DNA of 64,000 nt from Bacteroidota bacterium (GTDB lineage Bacteria > Bacteroidota > Bacteroidia > Chitinophagales > Chitinophagaceae). Each line of letters opens with the position of its first letter. Positions within the stretch are counted from its first letter, which is position 1. This document shows positions 54,106 to 64,000 of the stretch, piece after piece. The stretch covers positions 372,001-436,000 of the forward strand of contig CANGDH010000001.1 of the NCBI GenBank assembly GCA_947452555.1. Reading direction: 5' to 3'. The notes beneath the pieces were generated by a model. That model was not told the origin of the DNA. It ran no database searches and saw only the letters and a program-made list of their open reading frames with translations. Both the position numbers and the translations under genes were made by a program.

Positions 54106-55353
54106 ATGATAAAAGTGCTAGGCATACTTTGGAACAGTTTTAAGATGGCCCTACAGGAGCTTAAAGTCAATAAATTAAGGACTTTCTTGTCTCTTTTTGG
54201 CATTACGATAGGCATTTTTTGCATTATTGGAGTGCTTGCTACTATTGATAGTTTGAAGACAAAAATTAGCAGCGACTTGTCTGGTATGGGCAATAACACC
54301 ATATTTATTGACAAATGGGATTACAGTGGTGGCCCTGAATACCCTTGGTGGAAATTCGTAAAGCGTCCTAGTATGAAAGTGGCTGAAATGGAAATGATTC
54401 AGAAAAAGTCTTCATTAGCATCCAATATTGCCTTCTTTGTTTCTACTTCTGCAAGTTTTAGTTATGAAGAGAACCAATTAAAAGGTGTCAATCTTTATGG
54501 AGTGACTAAGGACTTTAATTCCATTCAAACTTTTAATATTGGAACGGGCAGGTATTTTAATGAAAACGATTTTATAAGAGGCGTTCCCTATTGTGTTATT
54601 GGAAATAAAATTGCCGAAGAACTTTTCGTAAAACCTGAAAAAGCTTTAGGTAAAACTATTTCTTACGGAGGACGTCGATTATTAGTTATAGGAATCATTG
54701 AAAAGCAGGGTAGTTCTATGCTGGGTGGTTTTGATTATGATAAAACTACAATCGTTCCTTATAATTATTATGCATCTATATTCAATCCAGACAATAACAA
54801 CCCCTATATAATGGTCCAAGCAAAGCCGGGTATTCCATCAAAAGCTTTGCAGGAAGAATTAATAGGAGTGATGCGTCAATTAAGAAAATTAAGTCCTACC
54901 CAGGAGGACAATTTTACTTGTAATGACGTCGCACAATTTAAAGATCAAATTGAAAGTGTCTTTGGTGCTATTAATCAAGGTGGATGGGCCATTGCGGGCT
55001 TGTCTTTATTAGTAGGTGCTTTTGGAGTAGCTAATATTATGTTCGTAACTGTGAGAGAAAGAACCAGTCAAATTGGACTTAAAAAAGCAATAGGTGCTAA
55101 AAGTTCTACCATATTATATGAGTTTCTTTTAGAGTCTGCTTTCTTATGTATTATTGGTGGGCTGGTCGGACTATTCCTTGTCTGGTTGCTCACTGTAGCC
55201 TTAGGTGCTGTGCTGCCTTTTCCAATTTTCATTGCGCCTAGTATTGTCGTTTTAGCACTTAGTATTTGTATTGTTTTAGGGGTGATTTCTGGAATTATTC
55301 CAGCTTCCATTGCAGCTAAAATGAATCCAGTAGAAGCCATTAGAACAAAGTAA
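54106..55353 (+). CDS. MacB/FtsX-type ABC transporter permease
   Basis: 415 residues with the MacB layout: an N-terminal membrane helix (LRTFLSLFGITIGIFCIIGVLATI, about 24-47), a large periplasmic domain (about 50-285), and three C-terminal helices (WAIAGLSLLVGAFGVANIMFV, SAFLCIIGGLVGLFLVWLLTVALG, IVVLALSICIVLGVISGIIPASIAAKMNPVEAIR). The ATPase and fusion proteins are not adjacent, so it works with subunits encoded elsewhere. Possible substrates include lipoproteins, peptides or macrolides. Confidence 0.9.
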   Translation: MIKVLGILWNSFKMALQELKVNKLRTFLSLFGITIGIFCIIGVLATIDSLKTKISSDLSGMGNNTIFIDKWDYSGGPEYPWWKFVKRPSMKVAEMEMIQKKSSLASNIAFFVSTSASFSYEENQLKGVNLYGVTKDFNSIQTFNIGTGRYFNENDFIRGVPYCVIGNKIAEELFVKPEKALGKTISYGGRRLLVIGIIEKQGSSMLGGFDYDKTTIVPYNYYASIFNPDNNNPYIMVQAKPGIPSKALQEELIGVMRQLRKLSPTQEDNFTCNDVAQFKDQIESVFGAINQGGWAIAGLSLLVGAFGVANIMFVTVRERTSQIGLKKAIGAKSSTILYEFLLESAFLCIIGGLVGLFLVWLLTVALGAVLPFPIFIAPSIVVLALSICIVLGVISGIIPASIAAKMNPVEAIRTK

Positions 55354-55360
55354 TAAGCTT

Positions 55361-55368
55361 TACCTTTG
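55361..55368 (+). promoter_or_regulatory. -7 box immediately before tsaD
   Basis: TACCTTTG, then CTCC and the GTG start at 55373: four bases between box and start codon. It lies between the permease stop and tsaD, so it would give a leaderless tsaD message. Confidence 0.5.
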
Positions 55369-55372
55369 CTCC

Positions 55373-56395
55373 GTGTTAGCTAAATCAATTACCATATTAG
55401 CCATTGAATCATCATGTGATGAAACTGCTGCATCTGTTGTAGTGGATGGTAAAATCCTTTCCAATTATATTGCCAATCAAACAGTGCATGAGAAATTTGG
55501 AGGAGTGGTTCCGGAATTGGCTAGTAGAGCACATATGGAAAATATAGTTCCAGTGGTTGACGAATCTCTTAAAACCGCTTTTCCTAATTTAACACATGCC
55601 GAAAGACTGGCTCAACTTGATGCAATTGCTTTCACACAAGCGCCTGGCTTAATTGGCAGTTTATTGGTAGGCGCACAGTTTGCGAAGTCATTAGCATTGT
55701 CTTTAAACAAGCCTTTAATTGCAGTACATCATATGCAAGCACATGTTTTGGCAAATTTAATTGGCACTACTATTCCAAGTTTTCCATTCTTATGCTTGAC
55801 TGTAAGCGGGGGACATACTCAAATTATAAAATGTAATAGCACAGCAGATATGCAAATTATGGGTGAAACCATTGACGATGCAGCAGGAGAGGCTTTTGAT
55901 AAAATTGCAAAATTACTCGGCCTGCCTTATCCCGGCGGCCCTTTATTAGATAAATTAGCACAACAAGGGAATTCAAAAGCTTTTGAATTTGCTAAACCAT
56001 TAGTACCTGAATTAAACTATTCTTTTAGTGGCTTAAAAACTAGTGTTTTATATTTTTTACAAAAACAAGCACCTGGATTTATTGAAGCTAATTTGAATGA
56101 TTTATGTGCTTCTGTACAGTATACTATCGTAACTATTTTATTGAAAAAGTTGAAAAAAGCAATGGTGGAAACGGGTATTAAAGAAGTTTGTATTGCGGGT
56201 GGGGTAAGTGCAAATTCAGGACTTAGAAATGGAATTCAGGAATTAGGGCAAAAAATGCAGGCCAATATCTATTTGCCACAATTTGAGTATTGTACGGACA
56301 ATGCTGCAATGATAGCTATTACAGCACATTACAAATACCTTTCAGGTACATTTGAGCCCTTAAGTACTAGTGCAACTGCGCGTTCAAATTGGTAA
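55373..56395 (+). CDS. tsaD: tRNA threonylcarbamoyladenosine transferase TsaD
   Basis: 340-residue ASKHA-fold enzyme that, with TsaB and TsaE, places threonylcarbamoyl on A37 of ANN-reading tRNAs. Motifs: ILAIESSCDETAASVV at the N-terminus, metal-binding HHMQAHVLANL, LTVSGGHTQI, DDAAGEAFDKIAKLLGLPYPGGP and CIAGGVSANSGLR. It starts at GTG; no ATG precedes the conserved ILAIESSCDE. It lies 19 bp after the permease gene but has a -7 box of its own. Confidence 0.96.
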   Translation: MLAKSITILAIESSCDETAASVVVDGKILSNYIANQTVHEKFGGVVPELASRAHMENIVPVVDESLKTAFPNLTHAERLAQLDAIAFTQAPGLIGSLLVGAQFAKSLALSLNKPLIAVHHMQAHVLANLIGTTIPSFPFLCLTVSGGHTQIIKCNSTADMQIMGETIDDAAGEAFDKIAKLLGLPYPGGPLLDKLAQQGNSKAFEFAKPLVPELNYSFSGLKTSVLYFLQKQAPGFIEANLNDLCASVQYTIVTILLKKLKKAMVETGIKEVCIAGGVSANSGLRNGIQELGQKMQANIYLPQFEYCTDNAAMIAITAHYKYLSGTFEPLSTSATARSNW

Positions 56396-56407
56396 GGATA
56401 AATTACT

Positions 56408-58063
<1,656 letters not shown>

Positions 58064-58178
58064 GCTCAAAAAGGCAATTATATTTCTCAGAAAATCAATG
58101 ATTTAGCAATATTTCAACCTTTTTCTGCGTTATGAATAAAAAAACTTAAAAAAAATGGGACTGTAAGGTATATTTAGT

Positions 58179-58186
58179 TACCTTTG
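58179..58186 (+). promoter_or_regulatory. -7 box of rpmB-rpmG-DUF4295
   Basis: TACCTTTG followed by CCGTCCG, giving CTTTGCCGTCC, which is shared with the DUF177-rpmF-plsX promoter. The ATG of rpmB is at 58210. No TTG at standard spacing was seen. Confidence 0.65.
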
Positions 58187-58209
58187 CCGTCCGTAAAAAA
58201 TTATTTCTC

Positions 58210-58446
58210 ATGGCTAGAGTATGTCAGGTAACAGGAAAGAAGCCGATCACTGGAAACAGCGTATCGCATTCTAACATTAAAACAAAGCGTCGTTTTCTTC
58301 CGAACTTACAAAAGAAGCGTTTCTACTTTGTTGAAGAAGATCGTTGGATCACTTTAAAAGTATCTACTGATGCTTTAAGAACCATCAACAAAAATGGTTT
58401 AGCAGCAGTAGTAAAAGATTTAAGAGCCGCTGGCGATAAAATCTAA
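58210..58446 (+). CDS. rpmB: 50S ribosomal protein L28
   Basis: 78 residues starting [34 protein letters not shown], the L28 signature, and ending [12 protein letters not shown]. It is the first gene of a three-gene ribosomal operon with rpmG and the DUF4295 gene. Confidence 0.97.
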   Translation: MARVCQVTGKKPITGNSVSHSNIKTKRRFLPNLQKKRFYFVEEDRWITLKVSTDALRTINKNGLAAVVKDLRAAGDKI

Positions 58447-58482
58447 TCGTAAATAATTAAGTATAACTTATAATATACCATC

Positions 58483-58665
58483 ATGGCACGTAAAGGAAAC
58501 AGAGTTCAAGTAATATTAGAGTGCACAGAGCACAAGACTACTGGTTTACCAGGAACTAGTCGTTATATTACAACTAAGAACAAAAAGAATACTCCAGATC
58601 GTTTGGAGTTCAAAAAGTATAATTCAATTTTGAAAAAAGTAACTGTTCACAAAGAAATTAAATAA
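58483..58665 (+). CDS. rpmG: 50S ribosomal protein L33
   Basis: 60 residues, [45 protein letters not shown], matching L33. Only one of the usual four zinc-binding cysteines remains (LECTEHK), so it is the Cys-poor form. It lies between rpmB and the DUF4295 gene, 2 bp from the latter. Confidence 0.97.
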   Translation: MARKGNRVQVILECTEHKTTGLPGTSRYITTKNKKNTPDRLEFKKYNSILKKVTVHKEIK

Positions 58666-58667
58666 TC

Positions 58668-58841
58668 ATGGCAAAAGCAGCTTCTAAAAACGCGAAAATC
58701 AAGGATCTAAAGGCTTCTGCTGAAGCTAAAAACTGGACTAAAGTAATTAAAGCAGTACGTAGCCCTAAGACTGGTGCGTATACATTTAAAGAAAATATCG
58801 TTCACAAAGATCTTGTTAAAGATTTCTTAGCTGGTAAATAA
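58668..58841 (+). CDS. DUF4295 small basic protein, probable ribosome-associated
   Basis: 57-residue ORF too short for the track: MAKAASKNAKIKDLKASAEA, then KNWTKVIKAVRSPKTGAYTF and KENIVHKDLVKDFLAGK. It is Lys-rich, starts 2 bp after rpmG and ends before a perfect terminator. DUF4295 proteins are confined to Bacteroidota and consistently follow rpmG. I recall a phylum-specific large-subunit protein (bL38) that may be this family, but this is not verified. Position and charge support a ribosomal role. Confidence 0.88.
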   Translation: MAKAASKNAKIKDLKASAEAKNWTKVIKAVRSPKTGAYTFKENIVHKDLVKDFLAGK

Positions 58842-58878
58842 TCTTACCGACTAATACTTTTCGCAACGAAAAATATTG

Positions 58879-58905
58879 AAGCTCCGATAATTCGGAGCTT
58901 TTTTT
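58879..58905 (+). terminator. Intrinsic terminator of the rpmB operon
   Basis: AAGCTCCGA and TCGGAGCTT pair perfectly over 9 bp around TAAT, followed by seven T. It lies 37 bp after the DUF4295 stop. Confidence 0.93.
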
Positions 58906-58930
58906 ATGTAAATATCCTCAAAGGATTACT

Positions 58931-58938
58931 TAAATTTG
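58931..58938 (+). promoter_or_regulatory. -7 box immediately before ftsY
   Basis: TAAATTTG ends 4 bases before the ATG at 58943 (TAAATTTGtatcATG), after the rpmB-operon terminator, so it is the only promoter available. It predicts a leaderless or nearly leaderless transcript. Confidence 0.6.
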
Positions 58939-58942
58939 TATC

Positions 58943-59902
58943 ATGAGCTTTTTAGGAAAACTATTTGGTAAAAAAGAGAAAGAAACATTGGATCATGGTT
59001 TAGCACAAACTAAACAGGGTTTCTTTGAGCGTATTTCTAAAGTTATTATTGGTAAAACTAGTGTGGATGATGATGTATTGGATCAATTGGAAGAGGCTTT
59101 AATTGGAGCAGACGTAGGTGTGGATACTACTTTAGCACTAATTGAGAAAATACAAATAAGAGTAAAGAAGGATAAATATGTCTCAACTGCTGAATTAAAC
59201 CAAATTTTACATGATGAATTGGCTGCACTTTTAGTAGACGCAGCTTCTGACCAAATTGGGTTTCAACCACCTGCAAATAAAAAACCATATGTTATCTTAG
59301 TTGTTGGCGTTAATGGTGTTGGTAAAACAACAACTATTGGCAAATTAGCACATCATTATAAGGAAGCTGGTAATGAAGTAATACTTGGTGCCGCCGACAC
59401 ATTTAGAGCCGCGGCAGTGGATCAATTAACTATTTGGAGTGAAAGAGTAGGTGTGCCAATTGTAAAGCAAAATATGGGCTCAGATCCTAGTGCGGTAGCT
59501 TTTGATACGATACAATCAGCCATCGCTAGAAAATCAGACGTTGTTTTGATTGACACAGCAGGTCGATTACATAATAAAGCACATTTGATGGATGAATTAA
59601 ATAAAATCAAACGTGTAATCCAAAAGCAATTACCAGATGCACCACATGAAGTTTTATTAGTATTAGATGGTTCTACCGGACAAAATGCTTTAGAACAAGC
59701 CAAGCAATTTATGGCAGTAACTAATGTAAATGCGTTAGCAATTACTAAATTAGACGGTACCGCGAAAGGTGGTGTGGTATTGGCTATTGCACATCAATGC
59801 AAAATACCTGTGAAATATATTGGAGTAGGAGAACAAATAAAAGACTTAGTCTTATTTGATAAAGATGAATTTGTCGATTCTCTTTTTAGTTTGAATCGTT
59901 AA
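58943..59902 (+). CDS. ftsY: Signal recognition particle receptor FtsY
   Basis: 319-residue SRP GTPase. The N domain has LGKLFGKKEKETLDHGLAQTKQGFFERI. The G domain has G1 GVNGVGKTTTIGKLAH, the insertion LGAADTFRAAAVDQL, G3 DTAGRLHNK and G4 TKLDGTAKGGV. The long acidic membrane-binding domain of enterobacterial FtsY is absent, as in most other phyla. It is convergent with the next gene (3 bp apart). Confidence 0.96.
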   Translation: MSFLGKLFGKKEKETLDHGLAQTKQGFFERISKVIIGKTSVDDDVLDQLEEALIGADVGVDTTLALIEKIQIRVKKDKYVSTAELNQILHDELAALLVDAASDQIGFQPPANKKPYVILVVGVNGVGKTTTIGKLAHHYKEAGNEVILGAADTFRAAAVDQLTIWSERVGVPIVKQNMGSDPSAVAFDTIQSAIARKSDVVLIDTAGRLHNKAHLMDELNKIKRVIQKQLPDAPHEVLLVLDGSTGQNALEQAKQFMAVTNVNALAITKLDGTAKGGVVLAIAHQCKIPVKYIGVGEQIKDLVLFDKDEFVDSLFSLNR

Positions 59903-59905
59903 CCA

Positions 59906-60427
59906 CTATTTCAGGATATAACGAATACTGATACCTCCGTGATTTTTAAAGTAAGATTGTATGATACTGAAAGCTGGTTGCCAATCAATACTCAAATTTA
60001 ATGGTGTATTCTTGATTTTATAATCTAACCCTATAATACCATCAAATCCTACGGCTATATTAGAATTACTAGTACCTGAATTGGTTCTTTTCCATTCTTC
60101 ACTCCATATACCTAAGTGGCCACCATATCCATAATACCAAGACAATTGTTCAGCACCCTCTATTGGTGTATAAAATTCTTTCAAAACCGAAACACTAAAA
60201 CCATCCAAGGTAATATAACCAATTGCTTCAATGGCTTTATGCTGTTTAAAAAAGCTTTTATAGGTAATAGCCCCTGGGGAAATTTTAACTCCAATAGCTT
60301 TTGTGTAAGTATTACCATTAAAACTTGAACTTTTATCTGAAACTGGATCTGGGGTAAAATTTTGAGCTGAAAGACTTAAGAAACTTAATATGGATAAAGT
60401 AAAAACGAATAATGGCTTTAGGTTCAT
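59906..60427 (-). CDS. Small secreted, outer-membrane-barrel-like protein
   Basis: 173 residues of no named family I recognise. A signal peptide (MNLKPLFVFTLSILSFLSLSAQ) is followed by alternating strands with aromatic ends (YTKAIGVKISPGAITYKSFF, LSWYYGYGGHLGIWSEEWK, IAVGFDGIIGLDYKIKN, LNLSIDWQPAFSI) and a C-terminal GGISIRYILK. This is the pattern of a small outer membrane barrel. A TAAATTTG box at 60457-60450 precedes it on the minus strand. It is divergent from the prenyl synthase gene. Confidence 0.7.
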   Translation of the reverse strand: MNLKPLFVFTLSILSFLSLSAQNFTPDPVSDKSSSFNGNTYTKAIGVKISPGAITYKSFFKQHKAIEAIGYITLDGFSVSVLKEFYTPIEGAEQLSWYYGYGGHLGIWSEEWKRTNSGTSNSNIAVGFDGIIGLDYKIKNTPLNLSIDWQPAFSIIQSYFKNHGGISIRYILK

Positions 60428-60449
60428 GTTCCTGTATTTTGGGGGTAAA

Positions 60450-60457
60450 CAAATTTA
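60450..60457 (-). promoter_or_regulatory. -7 box of the small outer-membrane-like gene
   Basis: The minus strand reads TAAATTTG, ending 22 bases before the ATG at 60427. A TTTG lies 11 bp upstream, shorter than the usual spacing. Confidence 0.5.
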
Positions 60458-60502
60458 AGAAGTTTTAGCAAATACACTGTTTAATAAATGCTAAAATTTG
60501 GT

Positions 60503-60510
60503 TAGGTTTG
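60503..60510 (+). promoter_or_regulatory. -7 box immediately before the polyprenyl synthase gene
   Basis: TAGGTTTG ends 4 bases before the ATG at 60515 (TAGGTTTGtaacATG), the same geometry as at ftsY and the MacB-type gene. Confidence 0.5.
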
Positions 60511-60514
60511 TAAC

Positions 60515-61480
60515 ATGTTAAGTTTTCAAGAATTATCAGAACAATTTAATAAAGGATTTGATAAATCCCATTTTCCGTCTAGTCCTGCTACATTGTATGA
60601 GCCAGGTGAATATTTTTTAAAAATAGGGGGCAAGCGTATACGACCTGTTCTTTGTTTATTAGGAAATGAGTTATTTAACGATTTGCACGAAGACGCAATC
60701 CACGTTGCAGGTGCCATAGAGTTATTTCACAATTTCACTTTAGTACATGACGACATGATGGACGAAGCTTCTCTACGACGCGGTAAAGCAACAGTGCATA
60801 CAAAATACGATTATAATACGGCCTTGTTAGTAGGGGATGTGATGATAATTAGAGCGTACGAATATTTACAGAAAATTCAACCAAGTTATTTGCCAAAAAT
60901 TTTACAATTGTTTAATCAAACTGCAAGAGAGGTTTGTGAAGGTCAACAATTGGACATGGATTATGCTAAGATGGACAATGTAACTATGGATCAATATATT
61001 CATATGATTACCTTGAAAACTTCTGTATTGTTAGCCGCAAGTTTAGAAATGGGTGCAATCATAGGTGGAGCCGGTGAAAATAATTGCAAACAGTTATATG
61101 AGTTTGGTAGAAAAATAGGTATTGCATTTCAAATTCAAGACGACTATTTAGACGCGTTTGGTGATGCTGCCATTTTTGGCAAGGAAGCTGGTGGTGATAT
61201 CAAACAGAATAAAAAGACTTTTTTATTACTACATGCTTTAGCTGTAGCCAATAAGGATCAAAAAGAAAAATTAGAAATATTACTTGAATCCAACTCAGAA
61301 GATAAGGTTGAAAAAGTTTTAGCCATATTCACAGCATGCGGTGTGAAGGATTGGGCAGAGAACTTAAAAGCAAAATATTTACAAGAAGCATTTGAGCATT
61401 TAGAAGCTATAGCAGTAATGTCCGCACGCAAGAAGCCTTTAATTGAATTGGCAAATTATTTAATGAATCGCGCGCAGTAA
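60515..61480 (+). CDS. Polyprenyl diphosphate synthase family protein
   Basis: 321-residue trans-isoprenyl diphosphate synthase that condenses isopentenyl diphosphate onto allylic diphosphates. First Asp-rich motif LVHDDMMDEASLRRG, second QIQDDYLDAFGDAAIFGKEAGGDIKQNKKT, with GGKRIRPVLCLL near the start. Product length cannot be read with certainty; geranylgeranyl or a quinone side chain are both possible. It lies 29 bp upstream of the APC transporter gene on the same strand. Confidence 0.9.
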   Translation: MLSFQELSEQFNKGFDKSHFPSSPATLYEPGEYFLKIGGKRIRPVLCLLGNELFNDLHEDAIHVAGAIELFHNFTLVHDDMMDEASLRRGKATVHTKYDYNTALLVGDVMIIRAYEYLQKIQPSYLPKILQLFNQTAREVCEGQQLDMDYAKMDNVTMDQYIHMITLKTSVLLAASLEMGAIIGGAGENNCKQLYEFGRKIGIAFQIQDDYLDAFGDAAIFGKEAGGDIKQNKKTFLLLHALAVANKDQKEKLEILLESNSEDKVEKVLAIFTACGVKDWAENLKAKYLQEAFEHLEAIAVMSARKKPLIELANYLMNRAQ

Positions 61481-61509
61481 TTCAATCACGTTTTTTACAA
61501 AAAATACAC

Positions 61510-63207
61510 ATGTCATTATTCAGAAAGAAATCGATTGATAAAATAGTTAAAGATGCAGAAGCAGGATTAAGTGACGGACATAGCGCAAGTGGAATGAAAA
61601 GAGTACTAGGCGTTAAGGACCTTACTTTTATGGGCATTGCAGCAGTTGTGGGTGCTGGTATCTTTTCTACTATTGGTACTGCAGCATTTCACGGGGGACC
61701 AGGAATTTCTTTATTATTTGTTATTACCGCAATTACTTGCGGATTTAGCGCATTATGTTATGCAGAATTTGCGAGTAGAGTTCCAATTGCAGGAAGTGCG
61801 TATACTTATGCATATGTAACATTTGGTGAATTGGTAGCTTGGATTATTGGTTGGGCATTGATTTTAGAATATGCCATTGGAAACATAGTGGTTGCAATAA
61901 GCTGGAGTGGCTATTTTGTAAATTTATTGGAAGGTTTTCATATTCATTTACCAGGTTGGCTAAGTACTAATTATGAACAAGCGCAACAAGGATATGATGA
62001 AGCATTAAAACATTTAGCAACTGGAGGTACACAAGAAACCTTTAGTAAACTGGCAAGAATAGGATATGATGCAATAACGAATGCGCCGCTAATTGGAGGC
62101 GCAAGAATTATTTTAAATGTACCAGCTTTTATAATTGTAGTTTTAATAACCATGTTAGTGTACAGAGGAATAAAGGAAAGTAAGAAGACTACTAACTTGA
62201 TGGTCATATTTAAAATATGTGTAATCGTTTTTGTAATTATTCTTGGTTTCTTTTATGTAGATACTTCCAATTGGACTCCTTTTATGCCTAATGGATTTAA
62301 AGGGGTATTAGCTGGAGTATCGGCGGTATTTTATGCTTATATAGGTTTTGACGCTATTTCAACTACTGCTGAAGAATGTAAAAATCCACAGCGTGATTTG
62401 CCAAAAGGGATGATTTACTCTTTGATTATTTGCACCGTTTTATATATTTTAATTGCATTGGTATTAACTGGTATGGTTAGCTATACACAGTTAAAAGTGG
62501 ATGATCCATTAGCTTTTGTTTTTGAAAAAATTGGATTACATAAAATTGGATACATTATTTCAGTTAGTGCAGTTGTGGCAACTACAAGTGTCTTGTTGGT
62601 ATTTCAATTAGGACAACCAAGAATTTGGATGAGTATGAGTCGTGATGGTTTATTGCCTAAGAAGTTTTCAAAAGTGCATCCTAAATATGGGACACCTGCT
62701 TTCGCAACAATTATAACCGGAATTTTTGTGGGAATACCTTCCTTATTTATGTCAATTAGTAGAATGACAGACTTGACAAGTATTGGAACTTTATTTGCCT
62801 TTGTATTAGTTTGTTTTGGAGTATTAGTATTGCCTAGAATAGCCCCTTCAGTAAAACAACAAGCATTTAGATTGCCCTATATAAATGGCCAATATATCAT
62901 ACCAGCACTAGCTGCTATCTTCCTATATTTTGGAAAGTCTAGAATTGAAAATGCATTTAGCATGACAGGAAGTGAAGGGTATCAGGAATTCTTATTTTTA
63001 GTTTTCGTATTTATATTAATCATAGTTGCTATAATGAGTTATATACGCAAATACTCCATTATACCCATTATTGGAGCATTATGTTGTTTGTATTTAATGA
63101 TAGAGATCCCGCCAGTTAGCTGGTTATGGTTTTTTATATGGATGACAATTGGCTTAGTAATTTATTCTTTTTACGGTCGCAAGAAAAGCTTATTAGCAAA
63201 ACAATAG
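61510..63207 (+). CDS. APC-family amino acid permease
   Basis: 565 residues with about 14 membrane helices. The APC signature MGIAAVVGAGIFSTIGTAAFHGGPGISLLF opens helix 1; AISWSGYFVNLLEG and GVSAVFYAYIGFDAISTTAEECKNPQRDLPKG follow. The latter is typical of the cationic amino acid transporter branch. The larger loop at about 150-195 (YEQAQQGYDEALKHLATGGTQETFSKLARIG) matches that branch. Substrate not resolved. Confidence 0.9.
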   Translation: MSLFRKKSIDKIVKDAEAGLSDGHSASGMKRVLGVKDLTFMGIAAVVGAGIFSTIGTAAFHGGPGISLLFVITAITCGFSALCYAEFASRVPIAGSAYTYAYVTFGELVAWIIGWALILEYAIGNIVVAISWSGYFVNLLEGFHIHLPGWLSTNYEQAQQGYDEALKHLATGGTQETFSKLARIGYDAITNAPLIGGARIILNVPAFIIVVLITMLVYRGIKESKKTTNLMVIFKICVIVFVIILGFFYVDTSNWTPFMPNGFKGVLAGVSAVFYAYIGFDAISTTAEECKNPQRDLPKGMIYSLIICTVLYILIALVLTGMVSYTQLKVDDPLAFVFEKIGLHKIGYIISVSAVVATTSVLLVFQLGQPRIWMSMSRDGLLPKKFSKVHPKYGTPAFATIITGIFVGIPSLFMSISRMTDLTSIGTLFAFVLVCFGVLVLPRIAPSVKQQAFRLPYINGQYIIPALAAIFLYFGKSRIENAFSMTGSEGYQEFLFLVFVFILIIVAIMSYIRKYSIIPIIGALCCLYLMIEIPPVSWLWFFIWMTIGLVIYSFYGRKKSLLAKQ

Positions 63208-63211
63208 GAAC

Positions 63212-64000
63212 ATGAAGTATCAGGTAGGTGACGAAATTTTAGTATTGCTTAGTAATGAGGAAGGTCGAATCATTGATATAATGAATGACGAAATGGTAAT
63301 GATTGAAGTACGTGGTGTAAAGTTCCCTGCCTATATGGACCAAATTGATTTCCCCTATTTTAAAAGGTTCTCTGAGAAGAAATTATTTCCTTCCAAAGCA
63401 GCTCCTCAAAAAATTTATGTAGATCAAATACCTAAGGAGAAAATTCAAAAAAATGACAGCAAAGATGATGAGGGAATTTGGTTAAACATAGTGCCTAAAT
63501 TTAGTTTAGATGATTTTAATGATGAAGTTGTAGAAAGTTTAAAAATATTCTTATCTAATAGAACTAGAGTAGGCTATAAATTCGATTATGAGCAATTATT
63601 TGCAGGCCTTGCAGATTTTGCATTAGCCTCTACCGTCCCTCCGCATACTGACTTTTATATTCATGATATTCCATTTGCTTCGGTGAACGATAGTCTAAGT
63701 TTCTTTATTGATTTTTCTTTAATGGAACCGCATAAAAAGAAAGCAGATCATTTTGAAACTTCTGTGAAAATTAAGCCTAAGCAATTGTTTCAAAAAATAG
63801 AACAATTAAAAGAGGATAATAAAATTTCAATAAGTTATCCTTTATTTGAGACTTATCCTGACAAGGAGGAAGACAATCAAATTACAATTGATATTCTAAG
63901 GAATGCAGGTTTTAAAGTATACGATGCTTCTAAAATTAAACAACATATTCCTGCCGCGAGGACTGTTATTGATTTGCATATTGAAAAAATAGTAGACCGC
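63212..64000 (+). CDS. DUF2027/Smr domain protein (5' part, runs off the window)
   Basis: The ATG at 63212 opens a frame that continues to the last base (263 codons). The start MKYQVGDEILVLLSNEEGRIIDIMNDEMVMIEV is the beta-barrel of DUF2027, followed by an acidic linker and an Ig-like part (about 88-205). The last visible residues, AARTVIDLHIEKIVDR, begin an Smr domain (VDLH motif), which in MutS2-like proteins binds or nicks nucleic acid. The remainder lies outside. The ORF track omitted it. It starts 4 bp after the permease stop. Confidence 0.85.
   Translation, partial: MKYQVGDEILVLLSNEEGRIIDIMNDEMVMIEVRGVKFPAYMDQIDFPYFKRFSEKKLFPSKAAPQKIYVDQIPKEKIQKNDSKDDEGIWLNIVPKFSLDDFNDEVVESLKIFLSNRTRVGYKFDYEQLFAGLADFALASTVPPHTDFYIHDIPFASVNDSLSFFIDFSLMEPHKKKADHFETSVKIKPKQLFQKIEQLKEDNKISISYPLFETYPDKEEDNQITIDILRNAGFKVYDASKIKQHIPAARTVIDLHIEKIVDR

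Noticed and set aside
59281-59340. FtsY read as Ffh (SRP54)
   Set aside because: The protein ends after the G domain with no methionine-rich M domain, and its N domain is of the FtsY type.

Overview
The window looks like a chromosomal segment of a Bacteroidota bacterium, most likely the Chitinophagaceae or a close relative. The family-level placement is inference. The sequence shows low G+C, promoters of the TAnnTTTG type, type IX secretion (T9SS) substrates of both sorting-domain types, a PorP/SprF protein, a type B succinate:quinone oxidoreductase (cytochrome b, flavoprotein, iron-sulfur order), and a small DUF4295 gene behind rpmG. Start codons mostly lack Shine-Dalgarno sequences, as is usual in this phylum.

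1-23.6 kb is a core housekeeping region with short, often opposed transcription units. It holds fbaA, a cysteine synthase family gene, DUF177-rpmF-plsX, a DUF3810 membrane metalloprotease-like gene, dcd, a phosphopantetheinyl transferase, a small protein resembling the central domain of bacterial archaeo-eukaryotic-type release factors, and a DUF2130 protein. It continues with tRNA-Leu(GAG), a repeat-rich non-coding stretch, DUF2911, xerD, YkgJ, YraN, manA, DUF6580, rnhA, a CBM20-GH77 glucanotransferase, a dipeptide epimerase, a TrmH-type methyltransferase, argS, gtrA and dnaK.

23.6-36.5 kb is a three-gene surface operon: a 3120-residue multidomain T9SS substrate with a gliding-motility (type B) C-terminus, a PorP/SprF-like outer membrane protein and an OmpA-family protein with an extra C-terminal domain. 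A complete promoter and a 13-bp hairpin at the predicted transcription start precede it. 36.6-38.2 kb holds a J-domain/KTSC protein, a phosphoribosyltransferase and a DUF892 ferritin-like protein.

38.2-47.6 kb is an AT-rich accessory surface region: a membrane protein with a periplasmic propeller-like part and a cytoplasmic helical domain, a divergent pair of lipoproteins (FG-GAP-like and coiled-coil/LamG), then a small T9SS type A protein followed by a 1237-residue left-handed-beta-roll-like repeat protein with a FISUMP/DUF1566-like end. It stops beside a tRNA-Leu(CAA) gene, so it may be an island, although no integrase or att duplication was found.

47.6-64 kb is core again: hscB, a saccharopine/alanine dehydrogenase-like enzyme, sdhC-sdhA-sdhB-trmN6, a MacB-type permease, tsaD, an asymmetric ABC-F ATPase, rpmB-rpmG-DUF4295, ftsY, a small outer-membrane-like protein, a polyprenyl synthase, an APC transporter and the start of a DUF2027/Smr gene.

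The main points for a second look are: the near-identical CTTTGCCGTCC promoter cores of two ribosomal-protein operons; several genes whose -7 box lies so close to the start codon that leaderless transcripts are predicted; a sigma-54-like site before dnaK; an ABC-F protein with only one intact composite ATP site; the stand-alone release-factor-like domain; and the two surface-protein loci. All calls come from reading the sequence; no database search was run.
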